Below are positions 6,165 through 15,088 of a stretch of 64,000 bases of DNA, piece by piece (position 1 is the stretch's first letter; every line of letters begins with the position of its first letter). Below the pieces are notes generated by a model that saw only the letters and a program-made list of their open reading frames with translations, ran no database searches and was not told the DNA's origin. Source of the DNA: Streptacidiphilus jiangxiensis (GTDB lineage: Bacteria; Actinomycetota; Actinomycetes; Streptomycetales; Streptomycetaceae); NCBI RefSeq assembly GCF_900109465.1, contig NZ_FOAZ01000002.1, positions 372,001 to 436,000 of the forward strand, given 5' to 3'. The translations under genes were made by a program, and so were the position numbers.

Positions 6165-8859
6165 TCAGCCAGATGGCCGGATCATCACGTTCTACTCCTA
6201 CAAGGGCGGGGCCGGCCGGACCATGGCCGCGGCCAACGTCGCGTGGATCCTGGCCGCGAACGGCTTCCGGGTGCTCGTCTCCGACTGGGACCTGGAGACC
6301 CCGGGCCTGCACCACTACCTCCACCCGTTCCTGCCCCCCGACACGATCACTTCCACCACGGGGCTGATCGACCTCTTCGCAGGCTTCGCGGAGGAGGCCC
6401 GGACGGTACTCCGGCGCGAACGCGTGCCCGGACTGTATCGGGACCACGCCCGGGTCCGACCGCACGCGGTCTCCGTCGACTGGCCCTTCCCTGCGGGCGG
6501 GCGACTCGACTACCTGTCAGCGGGGCGCCGGAACCGGGACTATCTGAGCACCCTGGCCTCCTTCGACTGGAGCGACCTGGACGAGCCGTTTCTCGAGGCA
6601 CTGCGTCAGGACGTGCGCCGGAACTACGACTTCGCTCTGATCGACAGCCGCACCGGACTCGGGAGCGCGGTGGAGATCTGCACCAGGGACCTGCCCGACA
6701 TCCTGGTCAGTTGCTTCACCCTGAACAGCCAGAGCATCGAGGGGGCCTCCGACACCGCTCGCTACATCGACCAGACAGCTCCTGCGCGCGGGATCACCAT
6801 CTTCCCGGTACTGATGCGCATCAACGAGGGATCAGGGTCGAGGGCGATCGCCTCGGGAATGCGCCGAGCCCGGGAGAGGTTCCACGGGCTGCCCCGCGGG
6901 CTGTCGGCCGCCGAAGCGGACCGGTACTGGGAGCTGACCCAGATCCCCTACCGCCCCGAATACGACTGCGAGGAGATCCTCGCCACCTTCGGCGACCGTC
7001 CGGGCGAGCCCAACGGGCTGCTCGCCGCCTACGAGCGGCTGGCCTCGCTGGTCGCCGCCGAAAGGGTCACGGGACTGCCGACGCTGGACGAGTCGTTGCG
7101 CCTCCGCCACCTCGGCTCCTTCATTCGGCCCGCATCGCCCGAGGGCGCCCGGCTGATACTCCACCACGCCCCCAGGGACCGGATGTGGGCCGAGTGGATT
7201 CGCTCGGTGCTCACCCAGGCCGGCTTCCACGTGCTGGCTCCGGATGCGACCGACACCCCGGACGAGGCGCGTGCGGTCGCCGTCGTGTCCGCGGCCTTCC
7301 TGCGGACGCGCTTGGGGGATCGCCTGGCATCGCAGGCAGGGGGCACGGCCAGGGACGCGGGCCGCGCGCCGATCCTGCTCCAGATCGGCGACGGCGAGGG
7401 CACGCCCGGAACGGTCCTGCTCGGCGGCCTCGACGAATCCGCGGCCGCATCAGCGGTTCTCAGGGCGATCGGGGCGGCCAAGCCTTCAGGTCCGAGCCAC
7501 ACGGCTGCACGGTTCCCCGGCCGTGGCCCCACGGTGTTCGGAGTCCCCGCGCGCAACCCGCAGTTCTCAGGGCGCGACCTGGTGCTGGACGGGATGCACG
7601 ACGCCCTCGGGGTCAACCGCGCGCTGGTGATGGTGGCCACGGAGCCTCGCGGACTGGGTCGGCGGCAGTTGGCGATCGAGTACGCGCACCGGTTCGGCAG
7701 CGACTACGACCTGATCTGGTGGGTACCGGCAGCCTCCCGCCAGACGGCCCTTTCCGCGCTGGCCCGTCTGGCCCGCAAGCTCGACCTCCCGCCCGGCCCG
7801 GACGCCGCGTCCGCGGCCGACGCCGCGCTGGCCGTGCTGACGGAGAACGCAGCGGAAGCCCGGTTCGGCCGCTGGTTGCTGATCTACGAGGACGCCGCAC
7901 CCCCGAGGGATCTTGACGGGCTGCTGCCCAACGGCGGCGGCCGCATCCTCGTCACCTCACGACACTCGGCGTGGACGGACGAAGGCATGGACGTCCTCCA
8001 GGCGCAGGAGTTCAACCGTCGGGAGAGTGCGGAACTGCTGCGGAGCCGGAAACCGGGGCTGAACGGCAGCGCCGCGGCCGCACTGGCCGAGGCGCTCGGT
8101 GACGTGCCGCTCGCCCTGCACCAGGCGGCCCGGCGGATGGCGCGGACGGGCGAGTCGGCGGAGGACTACCGGGGCCGGCTGGCCCTCGCCCCTGACGGGG
8201 TCGACGCCGGCACCTGGACGGCGTACACAGGCCTGCAGCAGTCGGCTCCGGCGGCGCACCGACTGCTCGAGTTGTGCAGTTGCTTCGCCCCCCTCCCGGT
8301 GCCGCTGATCATCGTGCAGAGCGAAGTCGTCCTCGACCAGCTGAGACGCTACGACCCCACTCTCAGCAACCAACTGGAACTGGGCCCGCTCGTGCTGGAG
8401 TTGGACCACGCAGGACTTGTCGAGGTCGACCAGCCCGCGCAACGGCTTCGGGTGCCCGAGTTGGTGCGCCGGACCGTGCTGAACCAGCTCACGGGAGAGG
8501 TGCTGGCCACGTTGGGCCACGAGGCGCACCGGGTGCTGGTGGCGGTCGCCCCCGCAGCCGGGGGAGATGAGGACTCCTGGTTCGGACGGCGTGAGTTCGA
8601 GGAGCTGTGGCCGCACTTCGACGCGTGCGGAGCGGATCGGTGCCGCGCGCAGGGAACCCGCGCGGCACTACTGGAACGGGTCAGGCGCACCGTTCAGCTC
8701 TTCGGTGCGGACGCCGGCTCCAGGCTGGCACAACGTCTGGACGAGGCCTGGAAACTCGCTGACGGCGGTGCGGACGGGGTCTGCCGTACCGACCTGGAGG
8801 CGCTCTTGCAGAGCTTCGGGACGCGCGACCGGTCCAGGGCCACCACCGACGCCGGGTGA
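6157..8859 (+). CDS. fxsT: FxsT-like protein: ParA-type ATPase, degenerate TIR, NB-ARC, no TPR
   Basis: About 900 aa. Domain order: MinD/ParA-like ATPase (KGGAGRT at 16-22, DSRTGLG and PDILVSCFTLNSQS further on), a weak TIR-like segment (~330-440, LILHHAPRDRMWAEWIRSVL), then an NB-ARC-like region (~460-700; SGRDLVLDGM, YDLIWWVPA, WLLIYED, RILVTSRHSAW) and a winged-helix part. The expected NB-ARC P-loop (GxGGxGKT) is replaced by EPRGLGRRQ, so nucleotide binding there is doubtful. Family members usually continue with a long TPR array; this one stops just before it. The start is the ATG at 6157 with GAGGG six bases upstream; 6154 and GTG 6142 are alternatives. It is the last gene of the operon. 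The role is probably regulatory, scaffold or sensor, by inference. Confidence 0.75.
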   Translation: MSSQPDGRIITFYSYKGGAGRTMAAANVAWILAANGFRVLVSDWDLETPGLHHYLHPFLPPDTITSTTGLIDLFAGFAEEARTVLRRERVPGLYRDHARVRPHAVSVDWPFPAGGRLDYLSAGRRNRDYLSTLASFDWSDLDEPFLEALRQDVRRNYDFALIDSRTGLGSAVEICTRDLPDILVSCFTLNSQSIEGASDTARYIDQTAPARGITIFPVLMRINEGSGSRAIASGMRRARERFHGLPRGLSAAEADRYWELTQIPYRPEYDCEEILATFGDRPGEPNGLLAAYERLASLVAAERVTGLPTLDESLRLRHLGSFIRPASPEGARLILHHAPRDRMWAEWIRSVLTQAGFHVLAPDATDTPDEARAVAVVSAAFLRTRLGDRLASQAGGTARDAGRAPILLQIGDGEGTPGTVLLGGLDESAAASAVLRAIGAAKPSGPSHTAARFPGRGPTVFGVPARNPQFSGRDLVLDGMHDALGVNRALVMVATEPRGLGRRQLAIEYAHRFGSDYDLIWWVPAASRQTALSALARLARKLDLPPGPDAASAADAALAVLTENAAEARFGRWLLIYEDAAPPRDLDGLLPNGGGRILVTSRHSAWTDEGMDVLQAQEFNRRESAELLRSRKPGLNGSAAAALAEALGDVPLALHQAARRMARTGESAEDYRGRLALAPDGVDAGTWTAYTGLQQSAPAAHRLLELCSCFAPLPVPLIIVQSEVVLDQLRRYDPTLSNQLELGPLVLELDHAGLVEVDQPAQRLRVPELVRRTVLNQLTGEVLATLGHEAHRVLVAVAPAAGGDEDSWFGRREFEELWPHFDACGADRCRAQGTRAALLERVRRTVQLFGADAGSRLAQRLDEAWKLADGGADGVCRTDLEALLQSFGTRDRSRATTDAG

Positions 8860-8924
8860 GTGGCCGCGAGCCGTGCCTCCGCCACCCCCGCGCGGCAAGC
8901 GCACAGGTCGGCGCAGAGCGCTGG

Positions 8925-9854
8925 TCAGGATGCTTCGATCCGACGCACGACCTCCTCGCACAGCTCATGCGTGCGCAGCGCGTCCTGCGCATCGATGATC
9001 TTGCCCGAGCGGACGGCGTCCAGGAAGGCGAGGACGGCCTGCTCGATGCCGCGCTGGCGGGCCACCGGAATCCAGTCCCCGCGACGGGTGACGGTCCGGC
9101 CGCCGTCGTGGTCGACCACCTCGGCGAGGTTCAGCACCTCGCGCTTGGCGTCGCCGCCGGAGACCTCCAGCACCTCCTCGGTCGACCCGCTCCTGCGGTT
9201 CATGATGCCCAGCGCGGTGAAACCCTCCCCGGCCATCGTCAGCACCAGATGCTCGACCAGGCCGTCCACGCTGCGCGCCCGCACGTCGACGTGCTCGATC
9301 TCACCAGGGACCAGGAAGCGCAGCGTGTCGACGACGTGGACGAAGTCGTCGAAGACGAGCGACCGGGCCGCCTCGGCGAGCCCGACGCGGTTCTTCTGCA
9401 GCACGATCAGCTCGCGCGGGCCCTGCTTCGCCCGGACGTACCCGGGCGCGTGACGACGGTTGAAGCCGACCATCAGCGAACGCCCGCGACGCTCGGCGAG
9501 TTCGACGAGCCGGCGGGCACCGTCCAGCGTGTAGTCGAGGGGCTTGTCGACGTACACGTCGACGTCGGCCTCCAACAGCCGCTCCGCGATCGGCACGTGC
9601 TGCTCGGTGGAGGCGTGCACGAACGCCGCCCGGATCCCGCTGTCGATCAGCTCGCCGAGATCGGTGAACCGGTGTTCGGCGGCCACCCGGTGGGCCTCCC
9701 CGAGCCGGTCCAGCTTCGCCCGGTCCCGCGTCATCAACCGCAGGTCCAGGCCGGGGAGCGCCCCGAGCACCGGCAGATACGCCTTCTGCGCGATGTCACC
9801 GAGGCCGATCACGCCAACCGGCAACAGGACATCGGACGCGAGGGAGTCGGACAC
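8925..9854 (-). CDS. Gfo/Idh/MocA-family oxidoreductase
   Basis: About 309 aa. A Rossmann N-terminus (PVGVIGLGDIAQKAYLPVL) binds NAD(P); the family motif DKPLDYT (usually EKP) sits near residue 100, and a C-terminal mixed sheet follows (FVHVVDTLRFLVPG). Enzymes of this family oxidise or reduce sugars and related alcohols. The GTG at 9854 is preferred over one at 9884 because GGAG precedes it. It converges with the FxsT-like gene and shows no operon partner, so the substrate is unknown. Confidence 0.8.
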   Translation of the reverse strand: MSDSLASDVLLPVGVIGLGDIAQKAYLPVLGALPGLDLRLMTRDRAKLDRLGEAHRVAAEHRFTDLGELIDSGIRAAFVHASTEQHVPIAERLLEADVDVYVDKPLDYTLDGARRLVELAERRGRSLMVGFNRRHAPGYVRAKQGPRELIVLQKNRVGLAEAARSLVFDDFVHVVDTLRFLVPGEIEHVDVRARSVDGLVEHLVLTMAGEGFTALGIMNRRSGSTEEVLEVSGGDAKREVLNLAEVVDHDGGRTVTRRGDWIPVARQRGIEQAVLAFLDAVRSGKIIDAQDALRTHELCEEVVRRIEAS

Positions 9855-10059
9855 GAGCGCTCCAAACAGGTCAGTGATCACCAACGCACCGACCCTACGA
9901 CACCACCCCCGGGTCGACGGCCCACCTGGTTCTACGACCGTGCGGCCGTTCCCCGCCTTCGGGGTTCTTCGACCGCCCCGGGCCGTCGCCGGTTAGCCTG
10001 AGCCGAAGCCGGTAGCCGGTAGCCAGTAGGCGGGGACGAGTCTTTCGCGGGGGGTAGGC

Positions 10060-10734
10060 GTGGCTCTGGAGATGATCCCGGACCGTCCTGGTCGGGAGGT
10101 TGCGTTCGAGCCACTGCTCGACGGTCTGTTGGAGCTCTTCAGCCCCTCCTGGACCCTTCCCGAGGTGATGGCGGGCGAACATCCGCGCCACCGGTGCGAG
10201 GTCAAACGGTGGGAGATCGGCCGGGCCGCGGAGGAAGACCTCGACCTCACGCGACGGCAGGCCGACCTGCTCGTGCAGGCCGCCGTTCTCGACCAGTGCC
10301 GAAGCGGCGTCGATCAACTCGTCCGACCGCTGGTCGCGGCCATCGGGCACCGCTCCACGCAGGAGCGGATCATCCGCTACGTGCGCGACGGCTCGGACGC
10401 CGAGAAGGTCGGTGCCACCATGGCCTGGTACTTCACCGGACCCGGGCTGCGCTACGCGTCGAGCGAGGACCTGCGGAACCGGAGACCCACGCCGGAGAGC
10501 CGAGCCGCCTTGGACGCGCTGTCCGATCTGCGCGCCGACTACCGCGCCGCGGTGCTGGCAGCTTTCCTGGCCTGCGACGATCCGAAGACCCGCCAGGATC
10601 TCTCGTTGTGGATCTCACTGGACGCCTCTGCGTATCCGGAGTCCCTGCAGGCCGACCACACCGCGGCCAAGAACCTCATCCTGGCCGATCCCGAGCACTA
10701 TCGCTGGATGCTCCAACGCTCCGACCGCCACTGA
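10060..10734 (+). CDS. Uncharacterised protein
   Basis: 224 aa, mostly alpha-helical by composition, with no signal peptide or membrane segment. It contains QERIIRYVRDGSDAEKVGATM and helical blocks that could be HEAT-like, but no family is recognised with confidence. It starts with GTG at 10060 after a G-rich leader. It is a single gene followed by a clear hairpin terminator. Confidence 0.65.
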   Translation: MALEMIPDRPGREVAFEPLLDGLLELFSPSWTLPEVMAGEHPRHRCEVKRWEIGRAAEEDLDLTRRQADLLVQAAVLDQCRSGVDQLVRPLVAAIGHRSTQERIIRYVRDGSDAEKVGATMAWYFTGPGLRYASSEDLRNRRPTPESRAALDALSDLRADYRAAVLAAFLACDDPKTRQDLSLWISLDASAYPESLQADHTAAKNLILADPEHYRWMLQRSDRH

Positions 10735-10745
10735 GGGGGGCGGGA

Positions 10746-10772
10746 GCCCCGGCCGAGCACGACGGCCGGGGC
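10746..10772 (+). terminator. Hairpin terminator
   Basis: Perfect 10-bp stem GCCCCGGCCG / CGGCCGGGGC around a 7-base loop, 11 bp after the stop codon of the gene ending at 10734. It has no U-tract, as is common in high-GC actinomycetes. Confidence 0.7.
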
Positions 10773-11013
10773 GGCCCCCGCCCACAGGACGCAGACGGGC
10801 GTTCCGCTTCTCATGCTTCCGGAACCGGTCGGCGGTTCGCTACCACCGCCCGGCGGTACCGGCACCCTCGTTCGTCGGGTTCGTGTCGCGGTCGGAGCAT
10901 CTGGTTAAGAAAGGTTATTAACACCCCTTGTCCGACGGCTCGTTGCCACCCTAGGCTCCCCGCGAGCCAGCAGATTGACATGCTCACACCGTGAACCAGC
11001 AGAGGAGTCCCCC

Positions 11014-11553
11014 ATGCGCTCCGTCCCCCGCGCATCCCTCGCCCTGGCAGCCGCCGCACTCGCCCTGCTCACCGCCGGCGCGCCCGTCCACGCACGGACC
11101 ACCGACAGCCAGACGCTCCAAGTCAACGTCACGTCCTACGGCTACAACGACAACGACAACGGATCCGGCAGCTACGGCACCGCCGTCATCGCCTACCCCC
11201 AGATCCACTCCCTCGCCACGGAGGGGAGCGGCAGCTACGACGACCCCGTCACCTTCGCCACCGACGAGAACGAGTTCGCGCCCGGGACGATCATCTACGT
11301 CCCGCACCTGCAGAAGTACTTCGTGATGGAGGACGGCTGCGTCGAGTGCACCAGCGACTGGAACAACGGGGTCCGCCACGTGGACCTGTGGATGGGCCCC
11401 AACGACGGCATGCAGCCCGAGCCGGCCCTCGACGACTGCGAGGCGCTGGTGACCCGCGACAACGCCGACATCGTCGTCGGTCCGGACCCCGGCCTGCCCG
11501 TCGACACCACACCGATGTTCTCCGGCGGCCAGTGCACCGCGGTGCTGCACTGA
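11014..11553 (+). CDS. Small secreted protein, probable double-psi beta-barrel (RlpA/EG45-like)
   Basis: 179 aa with a Sec signal peptide (RASLALAAAALALLTAG, cleavage probably after VHA). The mature part has GSYDDPVTFATDENEFAPG, IIYVPHLQKYFVMEDGC and RHVDLWMGPNDG, a pattern seen in secreted double-psi beta-barrel (RlpA/EG45-like) proteins of fungi and actinomycetes. Cysteines (DGCVEC, DDC, GGQC) could form two disulfides. The start is the ATG at 11014 with AGAGGAG upstream. The AT-richer leader just upstream (GTTAAGAAAGGTTATTAA) probably contains the promoter. The substrate is unknown, with a cell-wall or polysaccharide role likely. Confidence 0.65.
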   Translation: MRSVPRASLALAAAALALLTAGAPVHARTTDSQTLQVNVTSYGYNDNDNGSGSYGTAVIAYPQIHSLATEGSGSYDDPVTFATDENEFAPGTIIYVPHLQKYFVMEDGCVECTSDWNNGVRHVDLWMGPNDGMQPEPALDDCEALVTRDNADIVVGPDPGLPVDTTPMFSGGQCTAVLH

Positions 11554-11600
11554 CGCACTGACACAGCGTCACGCCGCGGGCTCTCGGGCCGCACAGGTGA

Positions 11601-13667
11601 CTACGCCGGGCGCGCGGCCGCCTCGCGGCTCTGTGGCAGACCGTTCGCCAGGTCCTCCAACAGCAGCCGCTTGGCGATGCCGTCGACGGCGGCACGCAGC
11701 TCCGCGCCGCCCGGGCGGCCGATGTCCTCGGCGAGCCGGGCACCGAGCCAGTCCGACCAGGCCGTCGTCAGGACGCGGACCTGCCCGGCGCCGGCCGGGG
11801 TGTGGTCGAGGAAGTCGTGACTGCGCGTCAGGTAGCCCTCGACGACCATCCGGTCGAAGACGGGGTCGAGGACCTCCGGCGGGACCCGCTTCCGGGCGGC
11901 GACCAGGCCGACCCGGGCGTGGCCGACGCTGCGGGTGAGGCCCTCGACCTCCATCAGCGCCCAGGCCCCGGCGATGTCGACCTCGGCGCCGGAGCCGCGC
12001 ACGATCTCGCGCGCGGTGTCCAGGTCGACCCGGGAGATGATCTTCCCGACGGCGTACTCCAGTTGGCGCCCCGAGTCCCCGCCGGTCGGCTGCGCGAAGC
12101 CCTCCCCCACGTCCGTGGAGACCGAGCGCGCGGTGTCGCGCAGCTTGACCTGCTTCAGGAAGAGCGAGACGACGAAACCGAGCAGCGCGACCGGGACCGT
12201 CCACAGGAACACCGTGTGGAGCGAGTCCGAGTAGGCCTTGACGATCGGCGCGGCCTGCGCCTTCGGCAGCGCGTGCAGGCCCTGCGGGCTCTGCGCCGCC
12301 TTGCCGAGCACGGCCGGGTCCGCGCCGGTGAGCCGGGCCGAGGCGGCCACACCCGCGACCAGGTTGGTCTTCAGGCTGTTGGCGTAGATCGTGCCGAACA
12401 CCGCCGTGCCGAAGGAGCTGCCGAGGGTGCGGAAGAAGGTCACGCCGGAGGTGGCGGTACCGAGGTCGGCGTAGTCGACGGTGTTCTGCACGGCGATGGT
12501 GAGCACCTGCATGCACAGCCCGATGCCCAGCCCGAGCACGAACATGTAGAGCGAGCTCAGCCACACCCCCGTGCTGGGCTTCATCAGCGACAGCAGCCAC
12601 AGGCCGAGCGCCATGACGAGCGACCCGGCGATCGGGAACAGCCGGTACTGGCCGGTCTTGCTGACCACGTTGCCGCTGGTGATCGAGGCGAGGAAGAGCC
12701 CGGCCACCATGGGCAGCATCCGCAGCCCCGACACGGTCGCGCTGACCCCGTCCACGTACTGGAGGTAGGTGGGCAGGAACGTCATCGCGCCGAGCATGGC
12801 GAACCCGACGATGAAGCTCAGCACGGTGCAGACGGTGAAGACCGGGTTGCGGAAGAGCCGCATCGGCAGCATCGGTTCGGCCGCCCGCGTCTCCACGTAC
12901 GCGAAGAGCGCGAGCGCGAGCGCGCCACCGACGAAGAGCGCGACGATCGTCGCCGAGCCCCAGGCGTACTCGTTGCCACCCCAGCTCGTGGCCAGGATGA
13001 GCGCGCTCGCGCCGATCGAGACCAGGGCGATCCCGAGGTAGTCGACGACGGGACGGGCGACGGAGCGCACGGACGGGATGGTCCGCGCCGCGACGACGAC
13101 CACCAGGATCGCGATCGGGACGTTGACGTAGAACGCCCAGCGCCAGGAGAGGTGATCGGTGAAGAGCCCGCCGAGCAGGGGGCCGATGACGGTGGCGACG
13201 CCGAACACCGCCCCGATCGCGCCCTGGTACTTGCCGCGTTCGCGCAGCGGGATGACGTCGGCGATCAGCGCCATCGAGGTCACCATCAGCCCGCCGGCGC
13301 CGAGACCCTGCAACGCGCGCCAGGCGATGAGCAGCGTCATGTTGGTGGCGAGCCCGCAGAGGAACGAGCCGGTGATGAAGACGATCGCGGACACCTGGAA
13401 GATCAGCTTGCGTCCGAACAGGTCGCCGAACTTGCCGACCAGGGCCGTGCTGACGGTCTCGGCCAGCAGGTAGGAGGTGACCACCCAGGACATGTGCGCG
13501 GCGCCGCCCAGGTCCGCGACGATGGTGGGCAGCGCGGTGCCGACGATCGTCTGGTCCAACGCGGCCAGCAGCATGCCCAGCATGATCGTCCCGAAGACGA
13601 TGTTGCGCTGCCGCACGTCGAGCACGGGCGGCACGGAGGTCTGCGGCGGGTCGGCGACGGTGCTCAT
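11601..13667 (-). CDS. MFS transporter (DHA2, EmrB/QacA type) with C-terminal winged-helix-like extension
   Basis: 688 aa. Residues ~20-540 form a 14-helix drug:H+ antiporter with the motif-A-like [10 protein letters not shown] and the motif-C-like [10 protein letters not shown], plus [14 protein letters not shown] in helix 1, typical of DHA2 members. An extra ~130 residues at the C-terminus ([27 protein letters not shown]) look like a soluble winged-helix unit, an uncommon fusion seen in some actinomycete exporters. The start is the ATG at 13667. The gene is divergent from the LacI regulator, and a TGTTAGCGCTAACA operator lies between them, so it is probably under the same control. The substrate is unknown; sugar or drug export are both possible. 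Confidence 0.85.
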   Translation of the reverse strand: MSTVADPPQTSVPPVLDVRQRNIVFGTIMLGMLLAALDQTIVGTALPTIVADLGGAAHMSWVVTSYLLAETVSTALVGKFGDLFGRKLIFQVSAIVFITGSFLCGLATNMTLLIAWRALQGLGAGGLMVTSMALIADVIPLRERGKYQGAIGAVFGVATVIGPLLGGLFTDHLSWRWAFYVNVPIAILVVVVAARTIPSVRSVARPVVDYLGIALVSIGASALILATSWGGNEYAWGSATIVALFVGGALALALFAYVETRAAEPMLPMRLFRNPVFTVCTVLSFIVGFAMLGAMTFLPTYLQYVDGVSATVSGLRMLPMVAGLFLASITSGNVVSKTGQYRLFPIAGSLVMALGLWLLSLMKPSTGVWLSSLYMFVLGLGIGLCMQVLTIAVQNTVDYADLGTATSGVTFFRTLGSSFGTAVFGTIYANSLKTNLVAGVAASARLTGADPAVLGKAAQSPQGLHALPKAQAAPIVKAYSDSLHTVFLWTVPVALLGFVVSLFLKQVKLRDTARSVSTDVGEGFAQPTGGDSGRQLEYAVGKIISRVDLDTAREIVRGSGAEVDIAGAWALMEVEGLTRSVGHARVGLVAARKRVPPEVLDPVFDRMVVEGYLTRSHDFLDHTPAGAGQVRVLTTAWSDWLGARLAEDIGRPGGAELRAAVDGIAKRLLLEDLANGLPQSREAAARPA

Positions 13668-13754
13668 GAGCGAAGCCTCACACCGCGCCGCCTGCGGCGC
13701 GAGCCCGGAGCGCCAAGGCGGTGACATGGCGAGGGCGGGCAGGGCGTGCTGACA

Positions 13755-13768
13755 TGTTAGCGCTAACA
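13755..13768. promoter_or_regulatory. LacI-type operator (MFS side)
   Basis: Perfect 14-bp palindrome TGTTAGCGCTAACA with the central CG typical of LacI-family sites, lying between the MFS gene and the LacI gene. It matches the two sites before araB. Confidence 0.8.
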
Positions 13769-13844
13769 ATGCATGGTCGGCCCCCTGCCTGGGAGCGCTT
13801 TCGCGGTAACGTGCTGCGACGAAGCCGCATGCGGGCGGCGTCGC

Positions 13845-13884
13845 GACGGCGCGACGGCACGACGGCACGACGGCACGACGGCAC
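13845..13884 (+). repeat. 8-bp tandem repeat in the leader of the LacI gene
   Basis: Four perfect copies of GACGGCAC plus one imperfect copy (GACGGCGC), immediately upstream of the ribosome binding site of the regulator. It is a possible slippage-prone microsatellite. Confidence 0.85.
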
Positions 13885-13909
13885 GAACGACGAGGGGCGA
13901 GGGGCGAGG

Positions 13910-14941
13910 ATGACGGCGGAGACCGCAGCGACCGGGCGCAAACCGGTCATGTCCGATGTGGCGCGCCTGGCGGGCGTGTCGCACCAGACGGTCTCCCGCG
14001 TGCTCAACGGCAGCCCGCACGTCAAGGAGGCGACGCGGGACCGGGTGCTCCAGGCCATCCACGAGCTCGACTACCGCCCGAACTCGGCGGCGCGGGCGCT
14101 GGTCACCAACCGCTCGCAGACCCTGGGCGTGGTCAGCTTCGACACCACCCTCTACGGCCCCGCGTCGATGCTCCACGGCATCGAGCAGGCGGCCCGCGGC
14201 CACGACTACTTCGTCAGCATCGTCAGCGTACGCACCTTGGACGCCCACTCCATCCAGCAGGCCGTGGACCGACTGCGGGACCAGGCCGTCGAAGGGGTGC
14301 TGGTGATAGCGCCGCAGAACTCCGCGCCCGGCTCGCTCGCCGGGCTCGGCGGGGACCTGCCCGTCGTGGCGGTCGGCAGCGGTCCGAGCGGGAGCGTGCC
14401 GGCCGTCGCGGTCGACAACGAGGCGGGCGCGCGGGCGGTCACCCGCCACTTGCTGGACCTCGGCCACCGCACCGTCCACCACCTCGCCGGCCCCGCCGGC
14501 TGGCTCGACTCCCAGGCCCGCCTGGCCGGCTGGCGCGCGGTCCTGGACGAGTCCGGCGCGGCCGTCCCCGAGGTGCTGACCGGCGACTGGAGCGCGCGCT
14601 CCGGCTACGAACTCGGCCTGCGCCTGGCCGCGGACCCCTCGGTGACGGCGGTCTTCTGCGCCAACGACCACATGGCGCTGGGCCTGCTGCGCGCCCTGAA
14701 CGAGGCCGGGATCTCGGTCCCCGGCGACATCAGCGTGGCGGGCTTCGACGACATCCCCGAGGCGTCGTACTTCACGCCGCCGCTGACGACGGTCCGTCAG
14801 GACTTCGGCGCGCTGGGACGCCGAGGGCTGGAGCTGCTCGTCGACCGGATCGAGGCCGGCCCGGAGAGCGCCCGGCAGCCCCACGCCCTGATCCCCCCGG
14901 AGTTGGTGCCGCGCGGCAGCACGGCCGCGCCGGGGCGGTAG
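13910..14941 (+). CDS. LacI-family repressor of the arabinose genes
   Basis: 343 aa. N-terminal LacI helix-turn-helix ([22 protein letters not shown], hinge RPNSAARAL) followed by a periplasmic-binding-protein-like effector domain ([41 protein letters not shown]). It lies directly before araBDA and is flanked by three matching palindromes, so it most likely represses araBDA, and perhaps the MFS gene and itself, until arabinose or a derivative binds. The start is the ATG at 13910 with a strong GAGGGGCGAGG ribosome binding site. The sequence does not reveal the inducer. Confidence 0.88.
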   Translation: MTAETAATGRKPVMSDVARLAGVSHQTVSRVLNGSPHVKEATRDRVLQAIHELDYRPNSAARALVTNRSQTLGVVSFDTTLYGPASMLHGIEQAARGHDYFVSIVSVRTLDAHSIQQAVDRLRDQAVEGVLVIAPQNSAPGSLAGLGGDLPVVAVGSGPSGSVPAVAVDNEAGARAVTRHLLDLGHRTVHHLAGPAGWLDSQARLAGWRAVLDESGAAVPEVLTGDWSARSGYELGLRLAADPSVTAVFCANDHMALGLLRALNEAGISVPGDISVAGFDDIPEASYFTPPLTTVRQDFGALGRRGLELLVDRIEAGPESARQPHALIPPELVPRGSTAAPGR

Positions 14942-15005
14942 TTCTGCACAGACCGGGAGTTGCACCTCCGGAGAGGCATGTTGTGCCAAGCCTTGACGGC
15001 TGGTG

Positions 15006-15023
15006 ATTGTTAACGCTAACAAT
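15006..15023. promoter_or_regulatory. LacI-type operator O1 upstream of araB
   Basis: Near-perfect palindrome ATTGTTAACGCTAACAAT, 65 bp before the araB start codon. The core TGTTAACGCTAACA matches the site at 13755 in all but one base. Confidence 0.8.
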
Positions 15024-15074
15024 TACCCACGCACACCGCCCTGCATCCCTTGAGCCTCCGCCCTCGCCGAGAAA

Positions 15075-15088
15075 TGTGAGCGTTAACA
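15075..15088. promoter_or_regulatory. LacI-type operator O2 overlapping the araB start
   Basis: TGTGAGCGTTAACA, a half-conserved copy of the same operator. Its last base is the A of the araB ATG, 67 bp downstream of O1 (about six helical turns), so looping or steric block of transcription is plausible. Confidence 0.7.

Noticed and set aside
8856-10001. 381-residue plus-strand frame opposite the Gfo/Idh oxidoreductase
   Set aside because: Shadow frame; the minus strand has a Rossmann fold and family motifs.
11802-13724. 640-residue plus-strand frame opposite the MFS gene
   Set aside because: Asp/Glu/Arg/His-rich shadow with no hydrophobic pattern; the minus strand has 14 membrane helices.
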